The notes below the pieces were generated by a model that was given only the letters and a program-made list of their open reading frames with translations, ran no database searches and was not told where the DNA came from. Position numbers and translations under genes: made by a program. A stretch of DNA of 64,000 nt from positions 4,092,001-4,156,000 of the forward strand of contig NC_018017.1 in assembly GCF_000243155.2 (NCBI RefSeq), in the 5' to 3' direction. The DNA comes from Desulfitobacterium dehalogenans ATCC 51507. GTDB lineage: Bacteria > Bacillota > Desulfitobacteriia > Desulfitobacteriales > Desulfitobacteriaceae. Below, piece after piece: positions 28,349-38,754 of this stretch (within the stretch, counting starts at the first letter, position 1; every line of letters begins with the position of its first letter).

Positions 28349-29221
28349 ATGGGCACTCAAGTTGTGGTTCATAATGTATCTCTTCAGTATAAAAATTTTC
28401 CTGCTTTAAAAAATATCTCCTTTACATTAGGAGAGGGTAAAATCTATGGCCTCATTGGTCGCAATGGTGCAGGAAAGACTTCTTTGCTTTCCTTGCTCGC
28501 CTCCTTCCGGGAGCCTTCCTCAGGAAAAATTCTCATCAATGGGGAAGAGCCCTTCGAAAATGCATCGGTGATGGAGCAAGTCTGCTTTATCTACGAGAAA
28601 GACTATAAGGATGAATCAGAAAAGGTTCCTGCATTACTGGAAGCAGTGGAGCGCTATCGCCCCCATTATGATAAGGACTATGCCAATTATCTTACTCGAC
28701 GTTTCAAACTGCCTATGAATAAATCTCTGAAAAGTCTCTCCCGGGGAATGCAATCCGTCTTTAACGTGGTTATAGGCTTGGCCAGCCGCTGTCCCATTAC
28801 CATTCTGGATGAAGCTTATCTGGGAATGGACGCTCCCACCAGGGAAGTTTTTTACCAGGAGCTGCTGGCGGATCAAGGGAACTATCCTCGTACCTTTATC
28901 CTCTCCACCCACTTGGTCTCGGAGATGGATTACCTTTTTGATGAGGTGCTGATCTTGGATCGGGGAAGTCTCATCCTCCAAGAAAATTATGAAGAATTTA
29001 TCTCCCGGGCCTCTTCTATTACCGGTCCAGCTGAAGTGGTGGATGAATTTATTCATGGGATGCAAAAGCTCAATGAACAAAGACTTGGCAATACCAAATC
29101 AGTCATGATCTACGGGGTCCTTAGTGAGAGACAGCAACAATCCGCTCTGGCTAAAGGATTGCAGATCGGGCCCGTTTCTCTTCAGGATCTGTTCATACAT
29201 TTGACCAAGGAGGAGGAATAA
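28349..29221 (+). CDS. ABC transporter ATP-binding protein (YtrB-like)
   Basis: 290 residues. Walker A is GRNGAGKTSL (about 36-45), the signature is LSRGMQ (about 137) rather than LSGGQ, Walker B is ITILDEAYLGMD (about 153), and the switch His is in STHLVSE. The ATG at 28349 was chosen because AAAGGACGGG lies upstream. A TTG at 28319 that overlaps the GntR stop is possible. It is coupled to the regulator and the following permease, forming an exporter probably acting in envelope stress or antibiotic response. Confidence 0.9.
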   Translation: MGTQVVVHNVSLQYKNFPALKNISFTLGEGKIYGLIGRNGAGKTSLLSLLASFREPSSGKILINGEEPFENASVMEQVCFIYEKDYKDESEKVPALLEAVERYRPHYDKDYANYLTRRFKLPMNKSLKSLSRGMQSVFNVVIGLASRCPITILDEAYLGMDAPTREVFYQELLADQGNYPRTFILSTHLVSEMDYLFDEVLILDRGSLILQENYEEFISRASSITGPAEVVDEFIHGMQKLNEQRLGNTKSVMIYGVLSERQQQSALAKGLQIGPVSLQDLFIHLTKEEE

Positions 29222-29222
29222 T

Positions 29223-30020
29223 ATGAACACCAAAAAAGCCGTTTATCCTAAAGTAGCAGCAGATTTATTTATGGCCCAGGGACTCTGGACTCTCTTCTTT
29301 CTCGGCATTATTGTGCTTGTTCAAATTATCCAGCATATCATCGCCCTCAATGTAGGGGATGACAACATCACCAGCACCAGCTTTTTCGTAGCTTCCCATG
29401 TTTCTTCACGAATCTACATGCTGGTTATAGGAATTATCGCTGCTTATTCTTTTCTCCCTCATTATGTTCAGAATGGTGTAACCCGCAAAGATTATTTTAA
29501 AGGTGCAGCCTTAGGCTCTTTTGCCTTGGCTATAGCTATCACTCTGGTCACTTTGCTGTTGGCCGGTTTAGAGCATTTGATTGTTAACGGTTTGAACCTG
29601 TCCCTTGTCCTGGAATCTTCTTCCGCCATTGAGCTGGAGGTTGAAGAGGTATTCATCGCTAACCTCATCCAGACACTCATTGTTCCTTCTCCTCTGGAGG
29701 CCAGCGGTTTTTCCCTAATAGGAATTATCCTCGCCACATTAGGAAAATACTTTTACTATGTGGTCGGGTGGATGATCGGCTCAGCCTATTACCGCTATAA
29801 TGGATTGGTTGGGCTGGGGACAATCCTGCTTAGTATCCTTCTCGGTATGGTTTATAGTTCTTTTTGGGGAATGCCTGTAGGCGTCTTCTTACCCTTTGGA
29901 ACGCTGCTCCTCTCTCTCACTCTCCCTACGGCAGCCTCCTTCCTCGGTTCCGTTATAGTTATCGGTTTTATCCTCTGCTGCATTCGTGATCTTACTAAGC
30001 GTGTCCCTATTAAAGCATAA
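29223..30020 (+). CDS. ABC-2-type membrane permease
   Basis: 265 residues with about six hydrophobic helices (near 20-40, 60-80, 100-120, 155-175, 190-215 and 230-255). It has no nucleotide-binding motif and starts 2 bases after the ATPase stop, so it is the membrane partner of that ATPase. The substrate cannot be told. Confidence 0.88.
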   Translation: MNTKKAVYPKVAADLFMAQGLWTLFFLGIIVLVQIIQHIIALNVGDDNITSTSFFVASHVSSRIYMLVIGIIAAYSFLPHYVQNGVTRKDYFKGAALGSFALAIAITLVTLLLAGLEHLIVNGLNLSLVLESSSAIELEVEEVFIANLIQTLIVPSPLEASGFSLIGIILATLGKYFYYVVGWMIGSAYYRYNGLVGLGTILLSILLGMVYSSFWGMPVGVFLPFGTLLLSLTLPTAASFLGSVIVIGFILCCIRDLTKRVPIKA

Positions 30021-30075
30021 TCCCTAGCGCTCAAGCCATAGCTACACCCTGTTACTATCGGATCATAAAGAAGAC

Positions 30076-30130
30076 AAAAAAACTGAACTGCACTTCCTAT
30101 TGTTATTTGCCAGCAATCGGAGTGCAGTTC
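30076..30130 (-). terminator. Intrinsic terminator after uvrA
   Basis: Stem GAACTGCACT / AGTGCAGTTC (10 bp perfect, outer arms), with a partial inner stem. On the minus strand it is followed by a TTTTTTT run. Confidence 0.85.
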
Positions 30131-30198
30131 AATATATCTTATGACTTATTTGGAGGAATCGTCCGCCAATTTCTAACAGTCATACTCATAGTTATTGA

Positions 30199-33021
30199 TC
30201 AGCTCAGATATTTCTTGAGGAATCTACCGGTGTAGGATGTTGGGCAAGCGGCAACTTCTTCCGGGGTTCCCGTGATGACCACCTGGCCTCCGCCACTGCC
30301 TCCTTCCGGACCAAGATCAATGAGATAATCCGCAGTCTTGATCACATCAAGGTTATGCTCAATGACAAGGACGGTATCGCCCCCATCCACAAGGCGATGA
30401 AGCACTTCCAGCAAACGATCCACATCGGCCATATGCAACCCTGTGGTAGGCTCATCCAAAATATAGATAGTCTTACCCGTACTGCGCCGACTAAGTTCAG
30501 TGGCCAGCTTAATCCGCTGAGCCTCACCACCGGACAGGGTAGTCGCCGGCTGACCGAGCCGGATATAGCCGAGCCCCACATCCTGCAGCGTTTGCATCTT
30601 CCGTAAAATTCGGGGAACAGCCTGGAAAAATTCCACCGCCTCATCCACCGTCATGTCGAGGATTTCAGCAATGCTCTTCCCTTTATATTTTACTTCCAAG
30701 GTCTCGCGATTATAACGGGCTCCCCGACAGACTTCACAAGGAACATAGACATCCGGGAGGAAGTGCATCTCAATCTTGATGATGCCATCCCCTTTACAGG
30801 CTTCACAGCGACCGCCTTTGACATTGAAACTAAAGCGCCCAGTAGCATAACCACGCATTTTGGCCTCGGGAGTATGGGAGAAAAGTTCACGAATATAATC
30901 AAATACCCCAGTATAAGTGGCAGGATTGGAACGGGGAGATCTGCCAATAGGGGATTGGTCAATATCTATGACCTTATCCAAGTGCTCTAAACCTTCAACG
31001 ACCTTATGGAGTCCGGCACGCAGCTTGGTTGCTTTGTTAAGCTTGGTGGCCAAGGTCTTATAAACGATCTCATTGACCAAGGTGCTTTTTCCCGAACCCG
31101 ATACGCCTGTGACCACATTGAAAACGCCAAGGGGAATGCGGACATTGATGTTTTTCAGATTATTTTCACGGGCTCCCTTAACCTCCAGCCACTTACCGTT
31201 GAGCTTTCTCCTTTCCGCAGGAACAGGAATTCTCCGGGTGCCGTTCAAATATTGCCCGGTGATGGACTCAGTATTGGCTTTGATCTCCTCGATCTTTCCT
31301 TCGGCAATAATCCGCCCTCCATGGGCTCCTGCTCCCGGGCCGATATCGATGATATGATCCGCAGTCAGCATGGTATCCTCATCATGCTCAACCACCAGCA
31401 AAGTATTGCCCAAATCTCTCAGATGCTTTAAGGCCGCCAGGAGCTTTTCATTATCCCTCTGGTGCAAGCCGATGCTGGGCTCATCCAGAACATAGAGAAC
31501 TCCGGTCAAACTGGAACCAATCTGAGTAGCCAGCCGAATCCGCTGGGCTTCTCCGCCGGAGAGTGTTCCCGCCGCCCGATGCAAGGTAAGATAATCCAGT
31601 CCTACATTGACTAAGAATCCCAGGCGCTCCCGAACCTCTTTGAGAATTTGCCGGGCGATGGTCTGTTCTTTTTCACTGAGCTGCAATTGGGTGATAAACT
31701 CTAAAGCTTCCGTAATCGGCAAGCGGGTATAATCATCGATGGATAGTTCTCCTACGGTCACCGCTAAAGCCTCCGGCTTGAGGCGCTTTCCTTTGCATGC
31801 AGGGCAATCATGCTCGCTCATAAAGTTTTCGATTTCAGTTCGGACATAATCGGAAGTGGACTCCTTGTAGCGCCGCTCAAAAAAGGGAATAAGCCCCTCA
31901 AAAGGTCCTGTATGGGCTTTGGGTTTATCGTCAAAGAAACTCATAAACGTGTATTTTATAGGCTTTTCAATTCCGTAAAGCAGGCCCTTCCATTGCTCCT
32001 CAGAGAGTTCTTCCAAGGGAGTATCCATGGTAAAACCGAGGGCTTCACTGACCGCAGCCATCATGGCCGGATAGTAGCTGGATTGGGATTTGGCCCAGGG
32101 TACGATGGCTCCTTCGCCCAGACTCAGCTTCTTATTGGGAATGATCAAGTCTATATCCACTTCCAGATTCGCCCCTAAGCCCGTACAATCAGGGCAGGCC
32201 CCATAAGGGCTGTTAAAGGAGAAAAGACGGGGAGAAATCTCTTCAAGGGCTATACCGCAGTCCGGGCAGGCGAAATTTTCACTGAAAAGGATTTCCGTAT
32301 TTTCAATAATGTCCACAAGGACATTGCCTTCCCCCAGCTTCAAAGCCGTTTCCAGGGAGTCAGCCAGACGGACCGCACTATCAGGCTTTAAAGCGATACG
32401 GTCTACCACGACTTCGATGGAGTGTTTCTTATTTTTTTCTAATTTAATCTCTTCGCTTAAATCCCGATTTTCACCATCCACCCTTACCCGTACATATCCC
32501 GCCTTGCGGGCATCCTCCAACACTTTGACATGCTCCCCTTTTTTCCCTTTGACTAAGGGGGCAAGAATTTGGAGCTTGGTGCGTTCAGGGTAGACCATGA
32601 CCTGGTCCACCATTTGTTGTATCGTTTGTTGGCTGATTTCTCTGCCGCATTGTGGACAATGGGGATGGCCGACCCGGGCATAAAGGAGACGAAGATAATC
32701 ATAGACCTCCGTCACCGTTCCCACTGTAGAACGGGGGTTACGGTTGGTTGTTTTTTGGTCAATGGAGATGGCCGGAGACAGGCCTTCGATATAATCCACA
32801 TCCGGCTTGTCCATTTGCCCGAGAAACATACGGGCATAGGCAGACAGAGATTCAACATAGCGGCGTTGGCCTTCAGCGTAAATGGTGTCAAAAGCCAACG
32901 ACGATTTTCCGGAGCCGGATAAGCCGGTGACAACCACCAGCTGGTCTCTGGGAATATCCACATTAATATTTTTCAAGTTATGGGCGCGGGCGCCGCGGAC
33001 TTTGATAAAGTTCTGGGTCAT
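30199..33021 (-). CDS. uvrA: UvrABC excinuclease subunit A
   Basis: 940 residues, full length. Two ABC ATPase cassettes: first Walker [16 protein letters not shown] (about 30), signature [13 protein letters not shown] (about 485); second Walker [15 protein letters not shown] (about 638), signature [13 protein letters not shown] (about 825). Zinc sites are CPDCGIALE...CPDC (about 253-280) and CEACKGDG...CEVC (about 738-764). It scans DNA for damage and loads UvrB. Start ATG at 33021 follows GAGGAGG. It lies downstream of uvrB but separated by 779 bp holding two structured repeats. Confidence 0.99.
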   Translation of the reverse strand: MTQNFIKVRGARAHNLKNINVDIPRDQLVVVTGLSGSGKSSLAFDTIYAEGQRRYVESLSAYARMFLGQMDKPDVDYIEGLSPAISIDQKTTNRNPRSTVGTVTEVYDYLRLLYARVGHPHCPQCGREISQQTIQQMVDQVMVYPERTKLQILAPLVKGKKGEHVKVLEDARKAGYVRVRVDGENRDLSEEIKLEKNKKHSIEVVVDRIALKPDSAVRLADSLETALKLGEGNVLVDIIENTEILFSENFACPDCGIALEEISPRLFSFNSPYGACPDCTGLGANLEVDIDLIIPNKKLSLGEGAIVPWAKSQSSYYPAMMAAVSEALGFTMDTPLEELSEEQWKGLLYGIEKPIKYTFMSFFDDKPKAHTGPFEGLIPFFERRYKESTSDYVRTEIENFMSEHDCPACKGKRLKPEALAVTVGELSIDDYTRLPITEALEFITQLQLSEKEQTIARQILKEVRERLGFLVNVGLDYLTLHRAAGTLSGGEAQRIRLATQIGSSLTGVLYVLDEPSIGLHQRDNEKLLAALKHLRDLGNTLLVVEHDEDTMLTADHIIDIGPGAGAHGGRIIAEGKIEEIKANTESITGQYLNGTRRIPVPAERRKLNGKWLEVKGARENNLKNINVRIPLGVFNVVTGVSGSGKSTLVNEIVYKTLATKLNKATKLRAGLHKVVEGLEHLDKVIDIDQSPIGRSPRSNPATYTGVFDYIRELFSHTPEAKMRGYATGRFSFNVKGGRCEACKGDGIIKIEMHFLPDVYVPCEVCRGARYNRETLEVKYKGKSIAEILDMTVDEAVEFFQAVPRILRKMQTLQDVGLGYIRLGQPATTLSGGEAQRIKLATELSRRSTGKTIYILDEPTTGLHMADVDRLLEVLHRLVDGGDTVLVIEHNLDVIKTADYLIDLGPEGGSGGGQVVITGTPEEVAACPTSYTGRFLKKYLS

Positions 33022-33091
33022 AGGGGGCCTCCTCGGTAAAGATTAGATTGTTGTATGAGCTTGTTTTGGGTAGTTTTCTATAGATATAGTG

Positions 33092-33309
33092 TCTCCAGGA
33101 TTTTGCTTTCGGCGTTCACTCCATAAGCTGCGCGGAGCAATCTAATCGCTCAAGTCCTCCGCTACGTCGGGTGCCCGGCTAAATCGGCTCCTGCCTCATA
33201 GCCGGTTGGAAACGTCCTGTTTCCAACCCGACTCCGCTGCAGACTTTTCACGAAGATTGCTTACCTGCTCGCTTAAATCCGTTCTCTGCCTTAAAACAAA
33301 ATCCTTGGG
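33092..33309 (-). repeat. Structured repeat, copy A3 (uvrB-uvrA gap)
   Basis: Minus orientation. The terminal stem keeps a U-G pair (TTTTGTTTT opposite AAAGCAAAA). It carries AGCAATCT-type and GTCGGGT / ACCCGAC stems and CCGGCT / AGCCGG. A leader resembling CTGAAAAGACCCC precedes the 5' end at 33310-33345. The gap 33022-33800 holds this copy, copy A4, and 243 bp between them with nothing I can assign. Confidence 0.9.
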
Positions 33310-33552
33310 GGGGTTCTGGGGTCTTTTCAGGAGCAGCTCTGAAGAAAAAGTTAACAGCTATCCTTAGGGGCTTCGTCCTGAGAGTTCACATAATAGGTGT
33401 TTACCCATTGGCCCATTCAAGTCAAGGAACGGCAAACCAATCTCCGTGGTTCGAGAATGAAACGATATAAGAGCTTAGACCAGTATTACTGATTTTAAGA
33501 ATGACCATAACACTGATGCATTAAAGAATACTTTAAACGCCTTAAGATTCAA

Positions 33553-33771
33553 CCCAAGGATTTTGCATTACAAAAGTGAGCGCCTTCAAAGCGAGCAGGA
33601 TGCCAAACTTCGCGAAAAGCTAGCAGCGGAGAAAGGTTGGAAACAGGACGTTTCCAACCGGCCATTGAGCAGGAGCGATTTGGCCGGGTACCTTTCGGAG
33701 CGGAGAGCTTGAGCGTTAGTTTTGCACCGCGCAGCTTTCTGAGCGAACGGTATAACGCAAAATCCTGGAGA
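33553..33771 (+). repeat. Structured repeat, copy A4 (uvrB-uvrA gap)
   Basis: The most diverged of the A copies. Paired changes keep the fold: GAAAGGT / ACCTTTC replaces GTCAGGT / ACCTGAC; GCCAAACT / AGTTTTGC replaces AGCAATCT / AGATTGCT with one mismatch; AAGCT / AGCTT replaces AAGACT / AGTCTT. The hairpin TTGGAAAC-AGGAC-GTTTCCAA is unchanged. Head to head with copy A3. Confidence 0.9.
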
Positions 33772-33800
33772 TCATCTTTCATCGACCAAAGCAACTTACT

Positions 33801-35852
33801 CTACTTACTCCTCTTCCTGGGCGCACTCTTGCGACCTGCCGGAGCCGGCGACTCCCTTTTGCGAGCACGGCCTTGAGTAGGGCGTTTATATTTGTTCTCT
33901 TCCCCTTTAAGTTCGATAATAGCATCGCGGATCTCGGCCGCTCGTTCGAAGTCCATATCTTTGGCAGCTAAGCGCATTTCTTGTTCCAGGCTCTTAAGCA
34001 GTTCTGCCAGTTCTTCAGCAGGCATTTTCGAGCCATAGGCTGCTTTCTTTTCTGCAACCTTGGTGGCTTCCGGAGCCTCGTGGATTTTTTTGCGAATGGT
34101 CTGGGGGATAATCCCGTGCTTTTCATTATAGGCTTCCTGAATAGCCCGGCGGCGATTGGTTTCGTCGATAGCCACTCTCATGGAGCGGGTTATTTGGTCC
34201 GCATACATAATGACTTTCCCTTGGGCATTCCGAGCGGCGCGGCCAATGGTCTGAATCAGAGAGCGTTCAGCGCGGAGAAAGCCCTCTTTGTCCGCGTCGA
34301 GAATAGCAACCAGGGAAACTTCCGGAAGATCCAGGCCCTCCCGGAGCAGGTTGATTCCCACGATGACATCGATATCTCCCAAACGCAATTCCCGAAGGAT
34401 CTCCACCCGCTCCAAAGTCGTAATATCGGAGTGGAGGTATTTGACGGACATATTGAGGTTTTTCAGATAATCCGTTAAATCCTCTGCCATCTTTTTGGTC
34501 AGGGTGGTGACGAGAACACGTTCATCCCGTTCAATCCTTTGGTTGATTTCCCCGATAAGATCATCAATCTGACCTTTTGTCGGCCGGACAGAAATCTCCG
34601 GGTCCAAAAGCCCGGTGGGTCGAATAATCTGCTCCACAATCTGGGGACAATGTTCCAGCTCATAGGGGCCGGGAGTGGCGCTGATATAGACTCGTTGGGG
34701 GACCAGTTCTTCATACTCAGCGAATTTCAAGGGGCGGTTATCTAAAGCGGAGGGAAGCCGGAATCCGTAGTCTACCAGGGTGGTTTTACGGGAACGGTCC
34801 CCTTCATACATACCGCGAACTTGAGGTAAAGTGACATGGGATTCGTCAATCATCATAAGGTAATCCTCAGGGAAAAAGTGCAGAAGGGTATAGGGGGTTT
34901 CTCCTGCTTCTCTGAAGGTTAAATGGCGGGAGTAGTTTTCAACACCGTTGCAAAACCCCATCTCCCTCAGCATCTCCAGATCATAACGAGTTCTTTGTTC
35001 TAAACGCTGAGCTTCCAAAAGTTTATTTTCATCCTTAAATCGTTTGAGCTGCTCTTCTAATTCTTTTTCAATATTCTCGGCAGCTACTAATACTTTATCT
35101 CGTGCCGTGACATAGTGAGAGTTCGGGAAAATGGAAACATGTCGGCGTTCTCCTAGTATTTCACCTGTTAGAACATTGATCTCGTAGATATGTTCGATTT
35201 CATCCCCAAACATTTCGATACGAATAGCGTGTTCACCGGACCCGGCGGGATGGACTTCAACTACATCTCCACGGACACGGAAGGTTCCTCGTTCAAAAGC
35301 CATATCATTGCGATCATACTGAATGGATATGAGTTTTTTTAAAATTTCATTGCGGTCAATTTCCTGCCCCTGTCGTAAGGAAACCATCAGATCACGGTAT
35401 TCCTCGGGAGAACCCAAACCATAAATACAAGATACACTGGCCACCACAATCACATCACGACGTTCGAATAAAGCTGCCGTAGCGGAGTGGCGCATTTTAT
35501 CAATCTCATCATTGATAGAGGAATCCTTTTCTATATAGGTATCGCTGGAAGGGACATAGGCTTCCGGCTGATAGTAATCATAGTAACTGACAAAATACTC
35601 CACAGCATTTTCCGGAAAGAACTCCTTGAACTCAGTGTAAAGCTGAGCCGCTAAAGTCTTATTATGAGCGAGAATCAGAGTAGGCCGTTGAACTTTTTCA
35701 ATAATGTTGGCCATAGTAAAGGTTTTTCCTGAACCTGTTACCCCCAGCAAGGTTTGATGACGTCTGCCGGAATGTATACTTTCGACCAGAGCATCAATCG
35801 CCTGGGGCTGATCCCCGGAGGGCTTATAGGGGGCTTGTAAACGGAACTCCAT
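33801..35852 (-). CDS. uvrB: UvrABC excinuclease subunit B
   Basis: 683 residues. Helicase-like fold: Walker [14 protein letters not shown] (about 36), the damage-verification beta-hairpin [12 protein letters not shown] (about 88), DESH (about 333), helicase motif VI as QTIGRAARN, and the UVR domain near the C-terminus ([22 protein letters not shown] in two pieces). It ends in a basic tail. The ATG at 35852 has TTGGAG six bases upstream; a TTG at 35864 is less likely. A -10 TATAAT lies at 35930-35935 on the minus strand. Confidence 0.98.
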   Translation of the reverse strand: MEFRLQAPYKPSGDQPQAIDALVESIHSGRRHQTLLGVTGSGKTFTMANIIEKVQRPTLILAHNKTLAAQLYTEFKEFFPENAVEYFVSYYDYYQPEAYVPSSDTYIEKDSSINDEIDKMRHSATAALFERRDVIVVASVSCIYGLGSPEEYRDLMVSLRQGQEIDRNEILKKLISIQYDRNDMAFERGTFRVRGDVVEVHPAGSGEHAIRIEMFGDEIEHIYEINVLTGEILGERRHVSIFPNSHYVTARDKVLVAAENIEKELEEQLKRFKDENKLLEAQRLEQRTRYDLEMLREMGFCNGVENYSRHLTFREAGETPYTLLHFFPEDYLMMIDESHVTLPQVRGMYEGDRSRKTTLVDYGFRLPSALDNRPLKFAEYEELVPQRVYISATPGPYELEHCPQIVEQIIRPTGLLDPEISVRPTKGQIDDLIGEINQRIERDERVLVTTLTKKMAEDLTDYLKNLNMSVKYLHSDITTLERVEILRELRLGDIDVIVGINLLREGLDLPEVSLVAILDADKEGFLRAERSLIQTIGRAARNAQGKVIMYADQITRSMRVAIDETNRRRAIQEAYNEKHGIIPQTIRKKIHEAPEATKVAEKKAAYGSKMPAEELAELLKSLEQEMRLAAKDMDFERAAEIRDAIIELKGEENKYKRPTQGRARKRESPAPAGRKSAPRKRSK

Positions 35853-35957
35853 GAGTTGCTCCAATCTCCTTTCTTATAAAACTTATAAGTTCTACTATTT
35901 GTTCTGGTCTTTAAATCATTCTAAGCAAGATTATATCACTTCTCCATAGGAAACAAA

Positions 35958-35990
35958 ACAAAAAAGCCGAAAATATGTTCGGCTTTTTTG
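35958..35990 (-). terminator. Terminator upstream of uvrB
   Basis: AAAAAAGCCGAA / TTCGGCTTTTTT, 12 bp perfect with a 6-base loop. It ends the transcript of the 36010-37467 gene. The loop region reads CGAAAATATGTTCG, one base from a Firmicute LexA box. Confidence 0.9.
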
Positions 35991-36009
35991 TTAATTTTCG
36001 CTGGAAATA

Positions 36010-37467
36010 TTAGGAACCTCCTGCACCCTGTTTCATTTCATTTGAAGCGCCTTCACCTTGCTTACCTTGATTGCCCTGCTTACCTTGCTCCTGCTCTTTC
36101 TGCCCCCCTTGCTGTTTCTGTTGCTGCTGTTCTTTCAGGAGCATTTCCGGTGGGACGGTCCGAACTTGATCATTGGCACTTTTTTCTGTTCCCAGAACAT
36201 TGCCTTTTTCATCAAGGTATTCGCGGATAATTTCCGTATGGACTTTTTCAGTCACTTTCTTTACTCCTTCAGGCATAACTCCCTGTCCCCCGCTCTGTCC
36301 CGAAGAGGAGCTTTCCTGGCCTTGACTGCTGGATTCTGCACCTTTTTCTTCACTATTGCCACTACCACTACCACTACCATTACTGCTTTTTTCCCCGCCT
36401 TTTTGATTCCCTTGGCCTCCAGAACCCTTCGCCTGAGACTCTTCCTTTTTCTTTTCTAGCTCTTTCTGAGCTTCTGCTGCTTTTGTATAGCTTTTCTGAA
36501 TGAGGGCGAGATTTTCCGTTGTCACGGTTTTAACTGGAATAATCTTAGCCGCCACTTCACCTTGATCACCGGTAATGGATTGGGTTATGTCTACGGATTG
36601 CTTATCCATTAATTTCTGAGCCCATTGAAATGCATTAGCACCTTGAACATAGGGCGCTGTATCAATGTCAGCGATCTGACTGCCAGAGGCAATCCTATGC
36701 AATGATTTAGGATTAGCTTCTCCACCCATAAGATAAATTTTATCGGTAAGTCCCATGGTTTTAAGCAACTCATAGGCCAGCGAAATGAGTTTCTCATTCT
36801 TGGCACAGATAGCCTTAACTTGACCGGAGTTTTTCTGCAAATGTTCCATAAGGCTTTGTATGGCTATTGTTTCCGATTCGGGAGGATTTGTAATGCTATG
36901 TAACGTCAATTTGGAATCTTTACCCAACTCTTGCTTGAAGGCCGCTACATTCATTTGAGCGATAGGATCTTCTGCTTCCCCTTGTAGATAGACAACCTGC
37001 CCTTCAGTGACTTTTCCTTGGACTTGCTGAGCCATGAGCCTTCCCACCTGATCCGGATCCGGTAGGATGACCCCCTTGGCTTTCACCCCGGAAGGCAGGC
37101 CATTTAAGGCTAGAATCGGTATATCTCCTTTTTGCGCCTCCTTTAAAAAGGATTGCTCCCCTTCTTGAAGAATGAGAACCTTAGCATCCTTAAGGGCTTG
37201 GGAATTCCCTTGGTCTTCTCTGTTCAAAACCTTAACTTCCATTTCTTCTTTTTCGGCCATCTCCTGGATACCGAGAAGAAACATGTCTTTGTTAGGATCC
37301 TCCTGGTTTAAAGCTACTGCTATTATTTTTTTCTCTTCCTGTTGGGAGGATCTACTCGATGTTTTCTCCTTGCTCCCCATTAAGCCGCCAAAAATATTTT
37401 GCATGTTACAGCCGGTTAAGGCCATACTTAGGAGTAACACGATGATCATGGAGGGCACTTTTTTCAT
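36010..37467 (-). CDS. Sugar-type solute-binding lipoprotein with low-complexity tail
   Basis: 485 residues. Signal peptide and lipobox ALTGC (Cys near residue 19). Residues about 45-330 resemble the class I periplasmic binding fold used by ribose-type proteins (IIAVALNQEDPNKDMFLLGI at the N-terminus). Then come a short coiled coil and a 150-residue tail very rich in Gly, Ser, Gln, Glu and Lys. There is no transporter gene beside it. Start ATG at 37467 follows AAAGGAGCG; a longer frame to 37497 has no site. Its function could be sensing rather than transport. Confidence 0.85.
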   Translation of the reverse strand: MKKVPSMIIVLLLSMALTGCNMQNIFGGLMGSKEKTSSRSSQQEEKKIIAVALNQEDPNKDMFLLGIQEMAEKEEMEVKVLNREDQGNSQALKDAKVLILQEGEQSFLKEAQKGDIPILALNGLPSGVKAKGVILPDPDQVGRLMAQQVQGKVTEGQVVYLQGEAEDPIAQMNVAAFKQELGKDSKLTLHSITNPPESETIAIQSLMEHLQKNSGQVKAICAKNEKLISLAYELLKTMGLTDKIYLMGGEANPKSLHRIASGSQIADIDTAPYVQGANAFQWAQKLMDKQSVDITQSITGDQGEVAAKIIPVKTVTTENLALIQKSYTKAAEAQKELEKKKEESQAKGSGGQGNQKGGEKSSNGSGSGSGNSEEKGAESSSQGQESSSSGQSGGQGVMPEGVKKVTEKVHTEIIREYLDEKGNVLGTEKSANDQVRTVPPEMLLKEQQQQKQQGGQKEQEQGKQGNQGKQGEGASNEMKQGAGGS

Positions 37468-37525
37468 GGAACACGCTCCTTTCCAGGGTCGATCCACTCT
37501 ATAGAAAACCTTCTGTTTCGCAATA

Positions 37526-37553
37526 TCAAAAAAGCACCGTTTTGTTGGTGCTT
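37526..37553 (-). terminator. Intrinsic terminator after the PRK06851-like gene
   Basis: Stem AAGCACC / GGTGCTT with an 8-base loop, followed on the minus strand by TTTTTTGAT. Confidence 0.8.
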
Positions 37554-37645
37554 ATCATGAGTATTTCTAGTCTTCCCTTGATTGTATGAAATATGAAAGG
37601 CAACTGCTGTCAATCAATGGTATGACTCTGAAGATCATTCTTTTT

Positions 37646-38674
37646 TTATAGGTTTTTGGGGTCCATATCTCTTAAAGCAGAACTTAATAAATCCGTTTTC
37701 ATACTATCCACTTGATCGAAGTCAACCGTTTTCGTATACATGGATTTAAGTTTATCTCTCAACTTCTGGGTGCCCAGAAGGGCTTCTCTGAGATCATTGC
37801 TAAAAGGACGCCCAAGTCCTTGATCCCCTAGATGCTCCGGATCCCCTTGCCAGATGGTTAGCTTTCTTTCTGGAAAAACGATGCCCAGAATCTCATCAGG
37901 GTAAAGAGGATGTAAGACAATATCAATAACCTGCCCCAGCTGTTCCGCTTCTTTCAAAACCCATTCCATAGCTTCATGTGCCTCTTCCCCATCGAAACGA
38001 ATCTGGTCATAGTCTGTCAAGAAATAAGGGGCTAAGTTCAGCCAGCCCTCCGTACTAATTCCATGAAGAAAGAAGGATTGAACGGCACTCTTCTGGATTT
38101 TTTTCAAGGCATCCTGAGCCTTGCTCCAGGGGCCTTTTGCCTCTTTAAATAAATTTGAAGCATAAAGCTTCGGCAACCAAGGTCTACCACCTTCGGCCTT
38201 TAAATAAAACCTTTCTCGGATTCTTTCTCCGAATTCCTCGGCTAAAATTTCGCCTATTTTCTGTTGCCCATGTTTGATCTTTTCCTCAAGCTCAAGGATT
38301 CCCAATCTTTGTTGCTCAAGCTTTCCTTGATTGCAATATCTGGAAAAATCAATAAAACGCTCAATCACCCCAGGTGCGCGCCAATGCAGAGGTGCGATCT
38401 CATATTGATCAAGGATTGCCCAGTTGAAACGGCGAATAAGCACTCCCGCCATAGAATCCGGATCCCATGCGGAGCGAAGAAAATCAACCTCATACCCGCG
38501 ATCAAGAAGGTCCAGTCCAATCATCTTAATCATGGTGGATTTGCCTGTTCCCGGCCCTCCAATCAGGACATAAGTACGTTCCCATTCTGACATCATATTG
38601 GGTAGAAGCGATATGTATCCGCGATTGGTAATCCCCTCTGCAAAGTAATGTCGTCCATTGGGTTTATTCCCCAT
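37646..38674 (-). CDS. P-loop ATPase of the PRK06851 type
   Basis: 342 residues. Walker A is LIGGPGTGKSTMIK (about 37-48), after NRGYISLLPNMMSEWERTYV. This layout is typical of a conserved Firmicute P-loop family of unknown role, usually longer because a second ATPase-like half follows; here the second half (FFLHGISTEGWLNLAPYF) has no intact Walker A. The start at ATG 38674 follows AAAGGAC. It lies between the CtpA-like protease and the lipoprotein genes. No function is known. Confidence 0.8.
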   Translation of the reverse strand: MGNKPNGRHYFAEGITNRGYISLLPNMMSEWERTYVLIGGPGTGKSTMIKMIGLDLLDRGYEVDFLRSAWDPDSMAGVLIRRFNWAILDQYEIAPLHWRAPGVIERFIDFSRYCNQGKLEQQRLGILELEEKIKHGQQKIGEILAEEFGERIRERFYLKAEGGRPWLPKLYASNLFKEAKGPWSKAQDALKKIQKSAVQSFFLHGISTEGWLNLAPYFLTDYDQIRFDGEEAHEAMEWVLKEAEQLGQVIDIVLHPLYPDEILGIVFPERKLTIWQGDPEHLGDQGLGRPFSNDLREALLGTQKLRDKLKSMYTKTVDFDQVDSMKTDLLSSALRDMDPKNL

Positions 38675-38754
38675 GTCCTTTCCCCCTTGAAATTTTGCTT
38701 GCGGTGTAGTGTATGCATAAGGGAGGTCAGGGGTCACAGGATTTTGGGGAAAAC

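Noticed and set aside
33549-33794. Open frame of 81 residues and its reverse partner
   Set aside because: Both lie on repeat A4, without ribosome binding sites.
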